A DNA stretch of 7,407 nt from a bacterium (GCA_030632465.1 DAOVUR010000089.1:1-7407); one strand, 5' to 3'; positions 1 to 6,909 are shown, counted from the stretch's first letter. Numbers and translations: made by a program. Notes: generated by a model from the letters alone, not told the origin.

Positions 1-78
1 AAGAAAAAAGCCCTTATCGATGGTGATATGAAGCATCTAAAGAAACTCAGTATCAGCAAAGATCATAATAGATCATGA
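1..78 (+). CDS. possible C-terminal end of an upstream gene (partial)
   Basis: Frame 1 is open from the window edge for 25 codons and ends with TGA at 76-78. The other two forward frames close within about 30 bases. The visible peptide is basic (KKKALIDGDMKHLKK, then LSISKDHNRS), which would suit a soluble protein's C-terminus, but no motif can be recognised and the family is unknown. The stretch is short enough to be open by chance. It lies on the same strand as the efflux operon, more than 100 bases upstream of its first gene and separated from it by a promoter-like region, so it is probably not part of that operon. Confidence 0.35.
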   Translation, partial: KKKALIDGDMKHLKKLSISKDHNRS

Positions 79-82
79 TTTT
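59..82 (+). terminator. weak stem-loop at the end of the upstream reading frame
   Basis: AAGATCAT (59-66) can pair with ATGATTTT (75-82) through one G-U pair, leaving an 8-nt loop, and the run TTTT at 79-82 forms the 3' arm. The putative stop codon lies inside the 3' arm. The stem is AT-rich and short, so this is at best a weak terminator of the upstream gene. Confidence 0.2.
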
Positions 83-149
83 CGACGCGTTCAACATTAT
101 TTAAAATGTTTCACTTGCTCATGGCAAAACGACTCAACATACTATCTAT

Positions 150-182
150 TTGACTTTTTCACCATTAATGTAGTATTATACT
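150..182 (+). promoter_or_regulatory. candidate sigma70 promoter with a dyad over the -10 box
   Basis: TTGACT (150-155) matches the -35 consensus and TATTAT (174-179) the -10, with an 18-bp spacer. The start of transcription would fall near 186-187, only about 3 bases before the ATG at 190, and no Shine-Dalgarno sequence is visible before that ATG. AGTAT-T-ATACT (172-182) is a short perfect dyad covering the -10, and ACCATTA occurs as a direct repeat at 161-167 and 184-190, either of which could be an operator half-site. The promoter call is from consensus only. The 18-bp spacer and the lack of a dyad between the boxes do not resemble a MerR-type promoter. Confidence 0.45.
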
Positions 183-189
183 CACCATT

Positions 190-594
190 ATGAAACGATT
201 CTTCAATATAGTTGTGCTAAACCTATTCTGCCTCTCTTTCATGGCACCAGTTATGCCGGGACTTGCAGTATGTGTTAGCGAGAATGGAGATACAGCAATC
301 GTCAATACCAGCGATGACGAATGCTGCGGCCATGAAGAACATGCCGAACCCCAAGATTATAACGTTCATGACAGAGCACAAAACAGCTGCACAGATATCC
401 CTCTCTCTTTTGAAACTGGGTCAAAACGAATCTCTTCTAATCAGAATAAAATAATAGAATCTATATCATCTTACTCAGTTCTAGATACTCCAGCCTTTGC
501 CGGAGTAACAAAAACAGAAAAGCTTGTGGCCGCAGATTCGCCGCCAGAAGATTTTTTACTCACTATAATTCAGACCACCATTCTATTAGTCTGA
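190..594 (+). CDS. small secreted Cys/His protein preceding a heavy-metal RND operon
   Basis: This 134-residue protein has a cleavable-looking signal peptide: KR, then a hydrophobic stretch at about 4-25, with a plausible cut after Ala26. The mature part begins with C28, followed by a ligand-rich block (C45, C46, H48, H51, H60) and then C67-T-D-I-P-L (67-72). The C-terminus is hydrophobic (LLTIIQTTILLV). From memory, this layout (an early Cys, a CC pair, a C-x-DIPL motif and a hydrophobic tail) recurs in uncharacterised small proteins next to CzcCBA/CusCBA-type genes in other Gram-negatives. No biochemical function is known to me. A periplasmic metal-binding or sensing role is inferred from the ligands and the position just upstream of czcC. 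Residues of about 95-107 (VLDTPAFAGVTKT) are encoded by a palindromic repeat and are probably an insertion. The ATG at 190 is chosen because it gives the signal peptide; it has no ribosome-binding site. Confidence 0.75.
   Translation: MKRFFNIVVLNLFCLSFMAPVMPGLAVCVSENGDTAIVNTSDDECCGHEEHAEPQDYNVHDRAQNSCTDIPLSFETGSKRISSNQNKIIESISSYSVLDTPAFAGVTKTEKLVAADSPPEDFLLTIIQTTILLV
481..510 (+). repeat. palindromic repeat element read in frame inside the first gene
   Basis: TACTCC (486-491) pairs with GGAGTA (502-507). After one mismatch two further pairs form, closing a small loop. The reverse strand reads TGTTACTCCGGCAAAGG, then CTGGAGTATCTAG, which closely resembles the dispersed palindromes of proteobacterial genomes with consensus near TGTCATTCCGGCGAAGG...GGAATCC (Neisseria dRS3-like ATTCC...GGAAT). 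In the reading direction of the gene it encodes LDTPAFAGVT, a peptide that such elements typically produce when they sit in a coding region. Family assignment is by recollection of the consensus. Confidence 0.6.
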
Positions 595-617
595 TATCCT
601 CCAGTAATCCCAAACTT

Positions 618-646
618 ATTCTAACAGGCTAATTACGCCTTAGAAT
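618..646 (+). terminator. stem-loop downstream of the small Cys/His gene
   Basis: ATTCTAA (618-624) and GGC (627-629) pair with GCC (637-639) and TTAGAAT (640-646), with a 2-nt bulge (CA) and a 7-nt loop. This gives ten pairs 24 bases after the first gene's stop. CTTT follows, which is a poor U-tract, so strong factor-independent termination is unlikely. It could attenuate or process the transcript between the small gene and czcC. Confidence 0.4.
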
Positions 647-660
647 CTTTGCATACTTAC

Positions 661-717
661 ATGGCGCCCTTCGGCTCCGCTCAGGGACCACCTTCGGCTC
701 CGCTCAGGGATCGCCAT
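661..717 (+). repeat. doublet of a 20-bp repeat flanked by inverted ends
   Basis: CCTTCGGCTCCGCTCAGGGA occurs twice without mismatch, at 668-687 and 691-710, separated by CCA. The pair is bracketed by ATGGCG (661-666) and CGCCAT (712-717), which are inverse complements. CCCT (667-670) can pair with AGGG (706-709) to continue the stem past a 2-nt bulge. The reverse strand (TCCCTGAGC...CGAAGG) resembles an intergenic repeat type seen in many bacterial genomes. It is clearly richer in G+C than its surroundings and ends just before the ribosome-binding site of the next gene. Confidence 0.7.
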
Positions 718-736
718 TTCATACTGGAGAAAATAG

Positions 737-2086
737 ATGAAACACCAATTAAACTACCTTTACTTACTACTTACATTATTTATGGTCGCGGGCTGTAGTT
801 CAGTGCCTAAAACTGTAACTATAGCAGAACCACAATCACATAATCTCATGGCACCAGCAGATAAAATAGCAACTGCTCAACTAAAAACTAAAGAGACGGC
901 AACAAACTTATCACTGCAAGCAGCCCTAAGTTTGGCACTCATAAACAACCCTGAGCTACAAGCGTTCTCTTGGGAGGTGCGCGCTACTGAGGCACTAAAG
1001 CTTCAAGCTGGACTGATACCCAACCCGGAAATAAAGCTCGAACTGGGCGAATACGATGCCGAAGGAACAGGCTTTGATACCGCCGAAACCTCAATAACCC
1101 TCAGTCAACTTATTCTGCTTGGCGGTAAACGAAGCAAGCGTCGCACAGTAGCAGGGCTAGAACGGGACCTTTCCGAGCAAGACTACAACGCTAAACGCCT
1201 TGATGTCTTTGCCGAAACCACACAGAAATTTATCGATCTACTTGCAGCACAAAAATCTGTTACCCTCGCTAAAGAGACTCTCTCCTTAGCCACCAAGGTC
1301 CACGCCACTGCTAATGCAAGAGTAGAAGCCGGCAAAGTATCCCCGCTTGAAGAAAGCCGCACGAGCATCGACCTCTCCATGAGCAAAATGCTACTTGTCC
1401 GCTCTGAAAGAGAACTCACCGCCTTGCGCACACAGCTCGGCACAATGTGGGGTAACACACAACCAACTTTCACCGAAGTGACAGGTAGTTTAAAAACTAT
1501 TATGGACGCTATACCACCTATAGCACTATTAACGGAAGATCTATCGCAAAACCCCGATGTGGCACGCTGGGAGAATGAAATAAAACTACGCGAGGCCTCC
1601 GTTGCATTAGAGCGTTCAATTGCTATTCCGGACTTATCCGCAAGCGCCGGCCTTCAACAGTTTGAAGAAACCGGCAACGATGCCTTAAAATTTGGTCTAG
1701 GTTTCGTCATCCCAATCTTCGACAGAAATCAAGGCAATATAAAGGCCGCTAAACATCAGCTATCAAAAGTAGATAATGAAAAGTTAGCCGCCATCATACA
1801 GGTGCAGAGCGACCTGACCGCAGCCTACCAAAATCTAACAGCATCCCATTTTGAAGCGACTACACTACAGCGTGATATTCTGCCAGCTGCACAGTCAGCA
1901 TTTGATGCAGCAAGCAGCGGATACAAACATGGTAAGTTCGGTTATCTGGAAGTTCTTGATGCACAACGAACAATGTTCAGCGTAAGGGCACGATACATCA
2001 AGTCACTCGCCACTTACCATAAAGCTGTCGTAACGGTAGAACGACTGATTGGCAGATCTATTAGCAAACATCAATCAAACTTATAA
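737..2086 (+). CDS. czcC: CzcC-type outer-membrane efflux lipoprotein (TolC/OEP family)
   Basis: This is the outer-membrane channel of a tripartite heavy-metal efflux complex. The 449-residue protein starts with a lipoprotein signal peptide whose lipobox V-A-G-C puts the lipidated cysteine at residue 20. Two outer-membrane efflux protein repeats follow. The first, at roughly 55-250, opens with SLQAALSLALINNPEL and carries the CzcC-like QLILLGGKRSKRR. The second, at roughly 265-440, ends with HGKFGYLEVLDAQRTMF (398-414), a hallmark of CzcC/CusC proteins. Length is normal for the family. The start is supported by GGAGA (726-730), six bases before the ATG. It precedes the adaptor and pump genes but is separated from the adaptor by a 124-bp gap with a long inverted repeat. 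The symbol denotes family rather than proven Co/Zn/Cd specificity. Confidence 0.93.
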   Translation: MKHQLNYLYLLLTLFMVAGCSSVPKTVTIAEPQSHNLMAPADKIATAQLKTKETATNLSLQAALSLALINNPELQAFSWEVRATEALKLQAGLIPNPEIKLELGEYDAEGTGFDTAETSITLSQLILLGGKRSKRRTVAGLERDLSEQDYNAKRLDVFAETTQKFIDLLAAQKSVTLAKETLSLATKVHATANARVEAGKVSPLEESRTSIDLSMSKMLLVRSERELTALRTQLGTMWGNTQPTFTEVTGSLKTIMDAIPPIALLTEDLSQNPDVARWENEIKLREASVALERSIAIPDLSASAGLQQFEETGNDALKFGLGFVIPIFDRNQGNIKAAKHQLSKVDNEKLAAIIQVQSDLTAAYQNLTASHFEATTLQRDILPAAQSAFDAASSGYKHGKFGYLEVLDAQRTMFSVRARYIKSLATYHKAVVTVERLIGRSISKHQSNL

Positions 2087-2090
2087 AAGG

Positions 2091-2176
2091 AAAGTAGTTA
2101 CCTATCTCCGAGAGGTAACACCCCAATATGCACTTCCGCTCTACAGTTCTACCTCTCGGAGATAGGTAGATACTTT
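2091..2176 (+). repeat. long perfect inverted repeat between the czcC-like and czcB-like genes
   Basis: TACCTATCTCCGAGAGGTA (2099-2117) is perfectly complementary to the 19 bases at 2150-2168, around a 32-nt loop. A T-G pair, one mismatch, and then AAAGTA (2091-2096) against TACTTT (2171-2176) extend the hairpin. Each arm is itself a near-palindrome (TACCT...AGGTA with CTC/GAG inside). TTATAAA occurs on both sides (2081-2087 and 2175-2181), the left copy overlapping the czcC stop codon, so a small insertion element with target duplication is conceivable. There is no U-tract after the 3' arm; A-rich sequence leads into the next ribosome-binding site. In RNA the hairpin could protect or cleave the message and set the ratio of channel to adaptor and pump. 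Confidence 0.85.
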
Positions 2177-2210
2177 ATAAAGAACACAAAATAAAAAAAA
2201 GGAAATAACA

Positions 2211-3800
2211 ATGAAGAAATTAAACAATATTAATTTTATGATTATTGGACTTGCACTATGCATGTCAACAGGGATAGTAGACCACGCCCGCGCGGAATTT
2301 TGCACGGCACCAGATGACGGACATGCTCATAACGATGAGAAGAAATCTGAGTCCGATCATGCGCAAAGCGTTCCCGTGACTCAGGAACAGGTAGCTCGGC
2401 TCGGCATCAAAATAAGTCGCGCAGTTAAAGGTTCTGTTCATAGTGAACTCCGTGTACCGGGGGAAATAAAAGTTAACTCCGACCGTGTAACACACGTCGT
2501 GCCGCGTGCAGCTGGTATCGTACGCGTGGTAACAAAAGAGCTTGGTGATCTTGTTCAGGCTGGCGAAATACTAGCGTGGATAGAAAGTGATGAGCTGGTT
2601 GAAGCTAAACTAGACTTCTACGCAAAGGAATCTGAAGTTGGATGCTGTGAGATCGCATTGCCTAGAGCAAAATCAATCTTTGAGAACGTTACTAAACTAA
2701 TTGCACTATTAAAGCAAAACGAGGAGGTCTCTGAAAAAGATATTCACGAAATGGATGGTCTAGAAATGGGGACGTATCGCGGGCAGTTACTAACAGCGCA
2801 TACACTATATAGAACAGCTATAACAGTATACAATCGAGAACAAGAATTGCGTACTAAAGAAATCAGCAGCGGGCAGGATCTTTTGACAGCACAAACAGAT
2901 CTGAAACAAGCACGGGCAGAGCTACACGCTATCTTAGATACAGCGCGATACGAGACAATGATTGCCTATACCGAAGCAGTACAAGAACGTCAAGTAGCTG
3001 TATTTAATGCCATTGCTGCCGAAAAAAGACTACGTTTGAAAGGTGCCGATGATGAGGTTATTGTTGCTCTACGCACTCTTGTCCCCAAGGTTATAGGTTT
3101 ACAACCATGTGAGTGCGACGATGCTAACTGCCAAGAATGTAAAGATAGCAAAACAGGTGAACTACCATCAGTGGCTGATGCTATTAAAAAAGATACACGA
3201 TTTGCATGGTATCCGCTCCGCGCACCATCTGCCGGAACTTTAATTGAGAAACATATTGTCAAAGGTGAGTCAATTAATACTGCATCCGATATCTTCACCA
3301 TTGCAGACTTATCCACTGTATGGATAGATCTAGCAATCAGCCAAGATGCTATTTCGTCGGTGCAAAAAGGCAACAAAGTGATAATCAACCTACCCGTAAA
3401 AGATAAACCTGAAACAGTTATAGAGTTTCTATCTCCTATTGTTGAACAGAGTACGCGTACAGCCTTGGCACGCGGCACATTAAACAATGCAAATGGCGAC
3501 TTCCGACCAGGAACATTCATAGAAGCCATCATTCAAACGCCTGGCGATACTGATGGGATAATTATCCCAAAAGACAGTGTACAGTTGATAAATGACCATC
3601 CCTCTGTTTTTGTATGGGGCGATGCTGCCTTTGAACTACGAGAAGTAACAACAGGTGTCACTGATGGCCAACAGGTTGAAATCATCAAGGGATTAAATGT
3701 AGGAGAAGCCGTCGCATCAGAGAACGCTTTTCATCTAAAAGCCGAATACATAAAATCCATGGCTGGCGACCTAGGTGCACATCAAGGGCATTCACATTGA
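2211..3800 (+). CDS. czcB: CzcB-type periplasmic adaptor (membrane fusion protein) with a Cys4 insert
   Basis: This periplasmic adaptor joins the RND pump to the outer-membrane channel. The 529-residue protein has a signal peptide ending near A28 (HARA). A ligand-rich segment follows (C31, H38, H40, H50). The first lipoyl half-motif is at about 85-129 (VVPRAAGIVRVV, GDLVQAGEILAWIESDEL), then a long helical hairpin at about 129-275. The second lipoyl half is at about 331-355 (YPLRAPSAGTLIEKHIVKG), with beta-barrel and membrane-proximal domains after it. The length is close to CzcB and well above CusB. Unusual parts are a CC pair at 145-146 in the hairpin and C300-x-C302-x4-C307-x2-C310 just before the second lipoyl half, a plausible metal site. 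The protein ends in HQGHSH. AAGGAAA (2199-2205) supports the start. The pump gene follows after 19 bases. Confidence 0.92.
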   Translation: MKKLNNINFMIIGLALCMSTGIVDHARAEFCTAPDDGHAHNDEKKSESDHAQSVPVTQEQVARLGIKISRAVKGSVHSELRVPGEIKVNSDRVTHVVPRAAGIVRVVTKELGDLVQAGEILAWIESDELVEAKLDFYAKESEVGCCEIALPRAKSIFENVTKLIALLKQNEEVSEKDIHEMDGLEMGTYRGQLLTAHTLYRTAITVYNREQELRTKEISSGQDLLTAQTDLKQARAELHAILDTARYETMIAYTEAVQERQVAVFNAIAAEKRLRLKGADDEVIVALRTLVPKVIGLQPCECDDANCQECKDSKTGELPSVADAIKKDTRFAWYPLRAPSAGTLIEKHIVKGESINTASDIFTIADLSTVWIDLAISQDAISSVQKGNKVIINLPVKDKPETVIEFLSPIVEQSTRTALARGTLNNANGDFRPGTFIEAIIQTPGDTDGIIIPKDSVQLINDHPSVFVWGDAAFELREVTTGVTDGQQVEIIKGLNVGEAVASENAFHLKAEYIKSMAGDLGAHQGHSH

Positions 3801-3819
3801 TTAAAAAAGGGGACTTATT

Positions 3820-6800
3820 ATGATTGAACAAATTATTCATATTGGCTTAAAACACAAGCTGCTAGCATTTATGATAACCGTAGCAGTTTGTGCACTTGGT
3901 GTCTTTTCATTATCGAAACTATCTATAGATGCCTTCCCTGATATTAGCCCAAATCTAGTTCAGGTCTTTGCAGAGGTAGATGGCATGGCTCCGGAAGAGG
4001 TGGAGCAACTCGTCACTCGTCCTACTGAAATTGCAATGCGCAGCATTCCCGGAGTCCATAAGATACGCTCACTCTCATCATTAGGCCTATCGACTGTCAA
4101 CGTCTACTTTGAAGACGACGTCGACATATATCAGGCAAGACAGCTTGTGTCTGAACGACTAAAGACAGCAGAGGAAAATATCCCTGTGGGAGTGGATATG
4201 CCGCACGGGCTTGAAATGGGCCCACTCGCCAGCGGTATGGGTAAGATCCTTGCCTACTACCTACAGTCCGAAGACCGTAATATCACGGAGCAAAGAACAG
4301 TTCATGAGTGGATTGTTAAACGTGGTATCGAAACAGTACCAGGTGTTGCCAAAGTGATTAGTCAAGGTGGTCATATTCGCCAGTACGAAGTGGAGTTGTC
4401 ACCAGAGAAACTCCTTGCACACGGTCTCAAGGTAGATGATGTTAGTGAGGCAATTGAACTGAACAATGCAAATGTCGGCGCCGGACTAATATCACGCGGC
4501 AGCGAAGAATTAATTGTCCGAACCATAGGACGCGTAGGCACAGTGGATGAAATCGCCAATACTGTTGTCAAAAGCATCAATGGGCAGCCGGTTCTAGTTA
4601 AGGATATAGGTACAGTTGCTCTGGGGCAAGCGTTCCGGCGTGGTGTTGCCATTCTAGATGGTAAACAAGAAGTGGTTCTCGGCGGAGTCTACAAGTTACA
4701 TCGCGCAAACTCGTTCGAAGTGATCCGAAGACTTCATGACCGAATCGAAGAGATCAACAGCACTTTACCTGAAGGGGTACAAATAGTACCATACTACGAC
4801 CAGTCAGAATTAGTCGCTGGCAGTATCACCACAGTACGCAACGCACTCATTATGGGGCTAGTTCTTGTTTCCATAGTTGCCTTTCTATTTCTAGGCAACC
4901 TGCGGAACGCCCTAATCATGGTATGCTCACTCCCATTTGCTCTTCTATTCGGAATAATTTTCATGGAACGAAGCGGCATCCCTGGTGATCTAATCTCTTT
5001 CGGCGGTATGGCTATTGCTCTTGGTATGATCATTGATGCAACCATTATCATGGTCGAGAAACTGCAGACTGCAGCAGGGGCTCCGGCAACGCAACAAGAA
5101 AGCGAAAACGCAATTCTGAAAGCCGCCCAAGAAGTAGGACGCCCTATCGTCTTTGCCGTAGCTGTAATAGCTGTTGTTTTTCTTCCTATTTTCACACTAG
5201 GTGAAATCGAAGGCAAAATGTTCAGACCACTTGCTTTTGCTGTTGTAGCAACGATGATCGGCTCCTTAATCTACGCCCTCCTTGTTGCTCCCATATTTTT
5301 CCGAATGCTTCATCGTATAGACCACAAACGTGCTGGTCACGGTCCAGGAAAAATCCTAAGCCGGATGCTGAATAGCTACGAAGCAATGGTTCACCAAACA
5401 CTGAAACATCCAGTCGCTATCATATCATTACTTATTCTGCTACTCATAAGCGGGACATTAGGCTTTGTAAAGCTAGGTAGAGAATTCGTCCCCACACTGC
5501 AGGAAGGCACAATCAACTGTTATGCATATATGAACCCGAACGTATCCCTAGACGAAATCAAATCTGTATGTACTAGTATCTCAAAAATCATCACCAGCGT
5601 TCCGGAGGTTAAGAATGTTATTGCCGACATTGGCTATGGCGAGGTTGGCCCGCATATGCATCACACCAATTACGGGTGCATCACCATCACACTGAAACGC
5701 CAAAGATTTTGGAGCAAATCCAGAACCCAACAGGAAGTCGTAAAAGTTCTTGAAGAACGGCTAAAAGGATTCCTTGGCGTCTCCATTGGATTCTCTCAAC
5801 CAATTGCACATGAGGTAGATGGATTAATTTCCGGCTCCGGAGCGCAGGTTGTTATGAAAGTATTTGGTGACAACATGAACAAGCTAAAAGAGCTAGCAGC
5901 AGAAGTAGAACATGTCGTTGCAGGAGTTGATGGTGTTGCCGATCTTCGTATCGAACAAACCGACGGCCAGACACAAATGCAAATCAAACTCGATTCTGAT
6001 CAACTAGCTCGCTATGGTCTCAACAAACATGAGGTCCAGGCTATTGTTCACCAGGCTCTAACCGGCGATGTTGTCGGCGATGTATTCGAGGGCGAGATGG
6101 CAACCAGAATCCTTGTTCGGCTCGACAAGCGTTATCAACAAGATCATGAAGATATCGGCAACTTGCTTATTCTCACACCATCAGGTTCACATGTACCGCT
6201 GAAAACTGTGGCAGAGATTAATACTTTAACTGGACTACGACAGATTAGCAGAGAAAATACGCAACGCTATATATCTGTACAGTGCAATGTTCGCGGACGG
6301 GATGTAGGGACCTTTGTGCGAGATGCGCAGGATGCGGTTAATCAAGCCAACATACTTCCCGCAGGATATCGAGTTGCGTGGGGAGGACAGTTCGAACTGC
6401 AAAAGGCCGCTAACCGTAGACTTGCAATTGTCATACCAATTACACTGATACTAGTAGTCAGCATGCTGTACGGACTATTCGGATCTGTTAAACTTGCTAT
6501 GCTGATTATGCTGAACGTCCCACTGGCAATGGTTGGCGGAATCTTGGCCCTGGCAGTATTTGGCGAAAATATCAGCATACCTTCATCAATCGGATTCATT
6601 GCGCTATTCGGAATTGCCCTAACCGATGGTGTCGTACTGATTTCTAGATTTGAACGACTACAGCGAGAAGGTACGAACTTACTGGATGCCGTTATTTCCG
6701 GCTGTCGCTCCAAGTTCAGACCGGTACTTATGACAACCGTAACAACTGCGCTTGGACTGCTACCACTCATTATAGCAACTGGTACCGGCTCAGAAGTGCA

Positions 6801-6909
6801 GCGCCCACTGGCAATTGTTGTTGTCTTTGGTCTTGCAACATCAACAGTAGTAACACTATTTATTATCCCTGCAGCATATATCCTAATTGGAAAAAAACAA
6901 ACAACATAA
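3820..6909 (+). CDS. czcA: CzcA/CusA-type heavy-metal efflux RND pump
   Basis: This inner-membrane proton/metal antiporter belongs to the HME-RND family. At 1029 residues it is full length. TM1 lies at about 12-32, followed by the family signature FPDISPNLVQVFAEVDGMAP. TM2-TM7 lie at about 341-551 and TM8-TM12 at about 868-1022, with a large periplasmic porter domain after TM1 and another after TM7. TM4 reads ALGMIIDATIIMVE (400-413). D406 and E413 match the CusA D405/E412 and CzcA D408/E415 proton-relay pair, while CzcA D402 is replaced by A400, as in CusA. The CusA methionine triad appears replaced: EVDGL for IDML, ARYGL for ARYGM, TPSGS for TPMKQ. Metal specificity is therefore open. HMHH (612-615) in the second porter region is a possible metal contact. 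TM10 has T935-D936-G937 where relatives usually have an Asn. AGGGGA six bases before the ATG supports the start. Confidence 0.96.
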   Translation: MIEQIIHIGLKHKLLAFMITVAVCALGVFSLSKLSIDAFPDISPNLVQVFAEVDGMAPEEVEQLVTRPTEIAMRSIPGVHKIRSLSSLGLSTVNVYFEDDVDIYQARQLVSERLKTAEENIPVGVDMPHGLEMGPLASGMGKILAYYLQSEDRNITEQRTVHEWIVKRGIETVPGVAKVISQGGHIRQYEVELSPEKLLAHGLKVDDVSEAIELNNANVGAGLISRGSEELIVRTIGRVGTVDEIANTVVKSINGQPVLVKDIGTVALGQAFRRGVAILDGKQEVVLGGVYKLHRANSFEVIRRLHDRIEEINSTLPEGVQIVPYYDQSELVAGSITTVRNALIMGLVLVSIVAFLFLGNLRNALIMVCSLPFALLFGIIFMERSGIPGDLISFGGMAIALGMIIDATIIMVEKLQTAAGAPATQQESENAILKAAQEVGRPIVFAVAVIAVVFLPIFTLGEIEGKMFRPLAFAVVATMIGSLIYALLVAPIFFRMLHRIDHKRAGHGPGKILSRMLNSYEAMVHQTLKHPVAIISLLILLLISGTLGFVKLGREFVPTLQEGTINCYAYMNPNVSLDEIKSVCTSISKIITSVPEVKNVIADIGYGEVGPHMHHTNYGCITITLKRQRFWSKSRTQQEVVKVLEERLKGFLGVSIGFSQPIAHEVDGLISGSGAQVVMKVFGDNMNKLKELAAEVEHVVAGVDGVADLRIEQTDGQTQMQIKLDSDQLARYGLNKHEVQAIVHQALTGDVVGDVFEGEMATRILVRLDKRYQQDHEDIGNLLILTPSGSHVPLKTVAEINTLTGLRQISRENTQRYISVQCNVRGRDVGTFVRDAQDAVNQANILPAGYRVAWGGQFELQKAANRRLAIVIPITLILVVSMLYGLFGSVKLAMLIMLNVPLAMVGGILALAVFGENISIPSSIGFIALFGIALTDGVVLISRFERLQREGTNLLDAVISGCRSKFRPVLMTTVTTALGLLPLIIATGTGSEVQRPLAIVVVFGLATSTVVTLFIIPAAYILIGKKQTT

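Noticed and set aside
93..110. AACATT...AATGTT inverted repeat as an operator or terminator
   Set aside because: Six AT-rich pairs around a 6-nt loop are expected by chance in such sequence, and it does not overlap the best promoter.
115..145. MerR/CueR-type promoter (TTGCTC with a 19-bp spacer to TACTAT)
   Set aside because: There is no dyad between the boxes and the -35 match is poor; the TTGACT/TATTAT pair further downstream is better.
263..454. Alternative + frame overlapping the small Cys/His gene
   Set aside because: It lacks a signal peptide, ribosome-binding site or motif, whereas the 190-594 frame has a signal peptide and family-like Cys motifs.
661..717. CRISPR array
   Set aside because: There are only two 20-bp copies with a 3-bp spacer, which is a tandem repeat doublet and not spacer-separated repeats.
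2091..2176. Integron attC site or factor-independent terminator
   Set aside because: No GTTRRRY/RYYYAAC core pair at the ends and no gene-cassette context; no U-tract follows the 3' arm.
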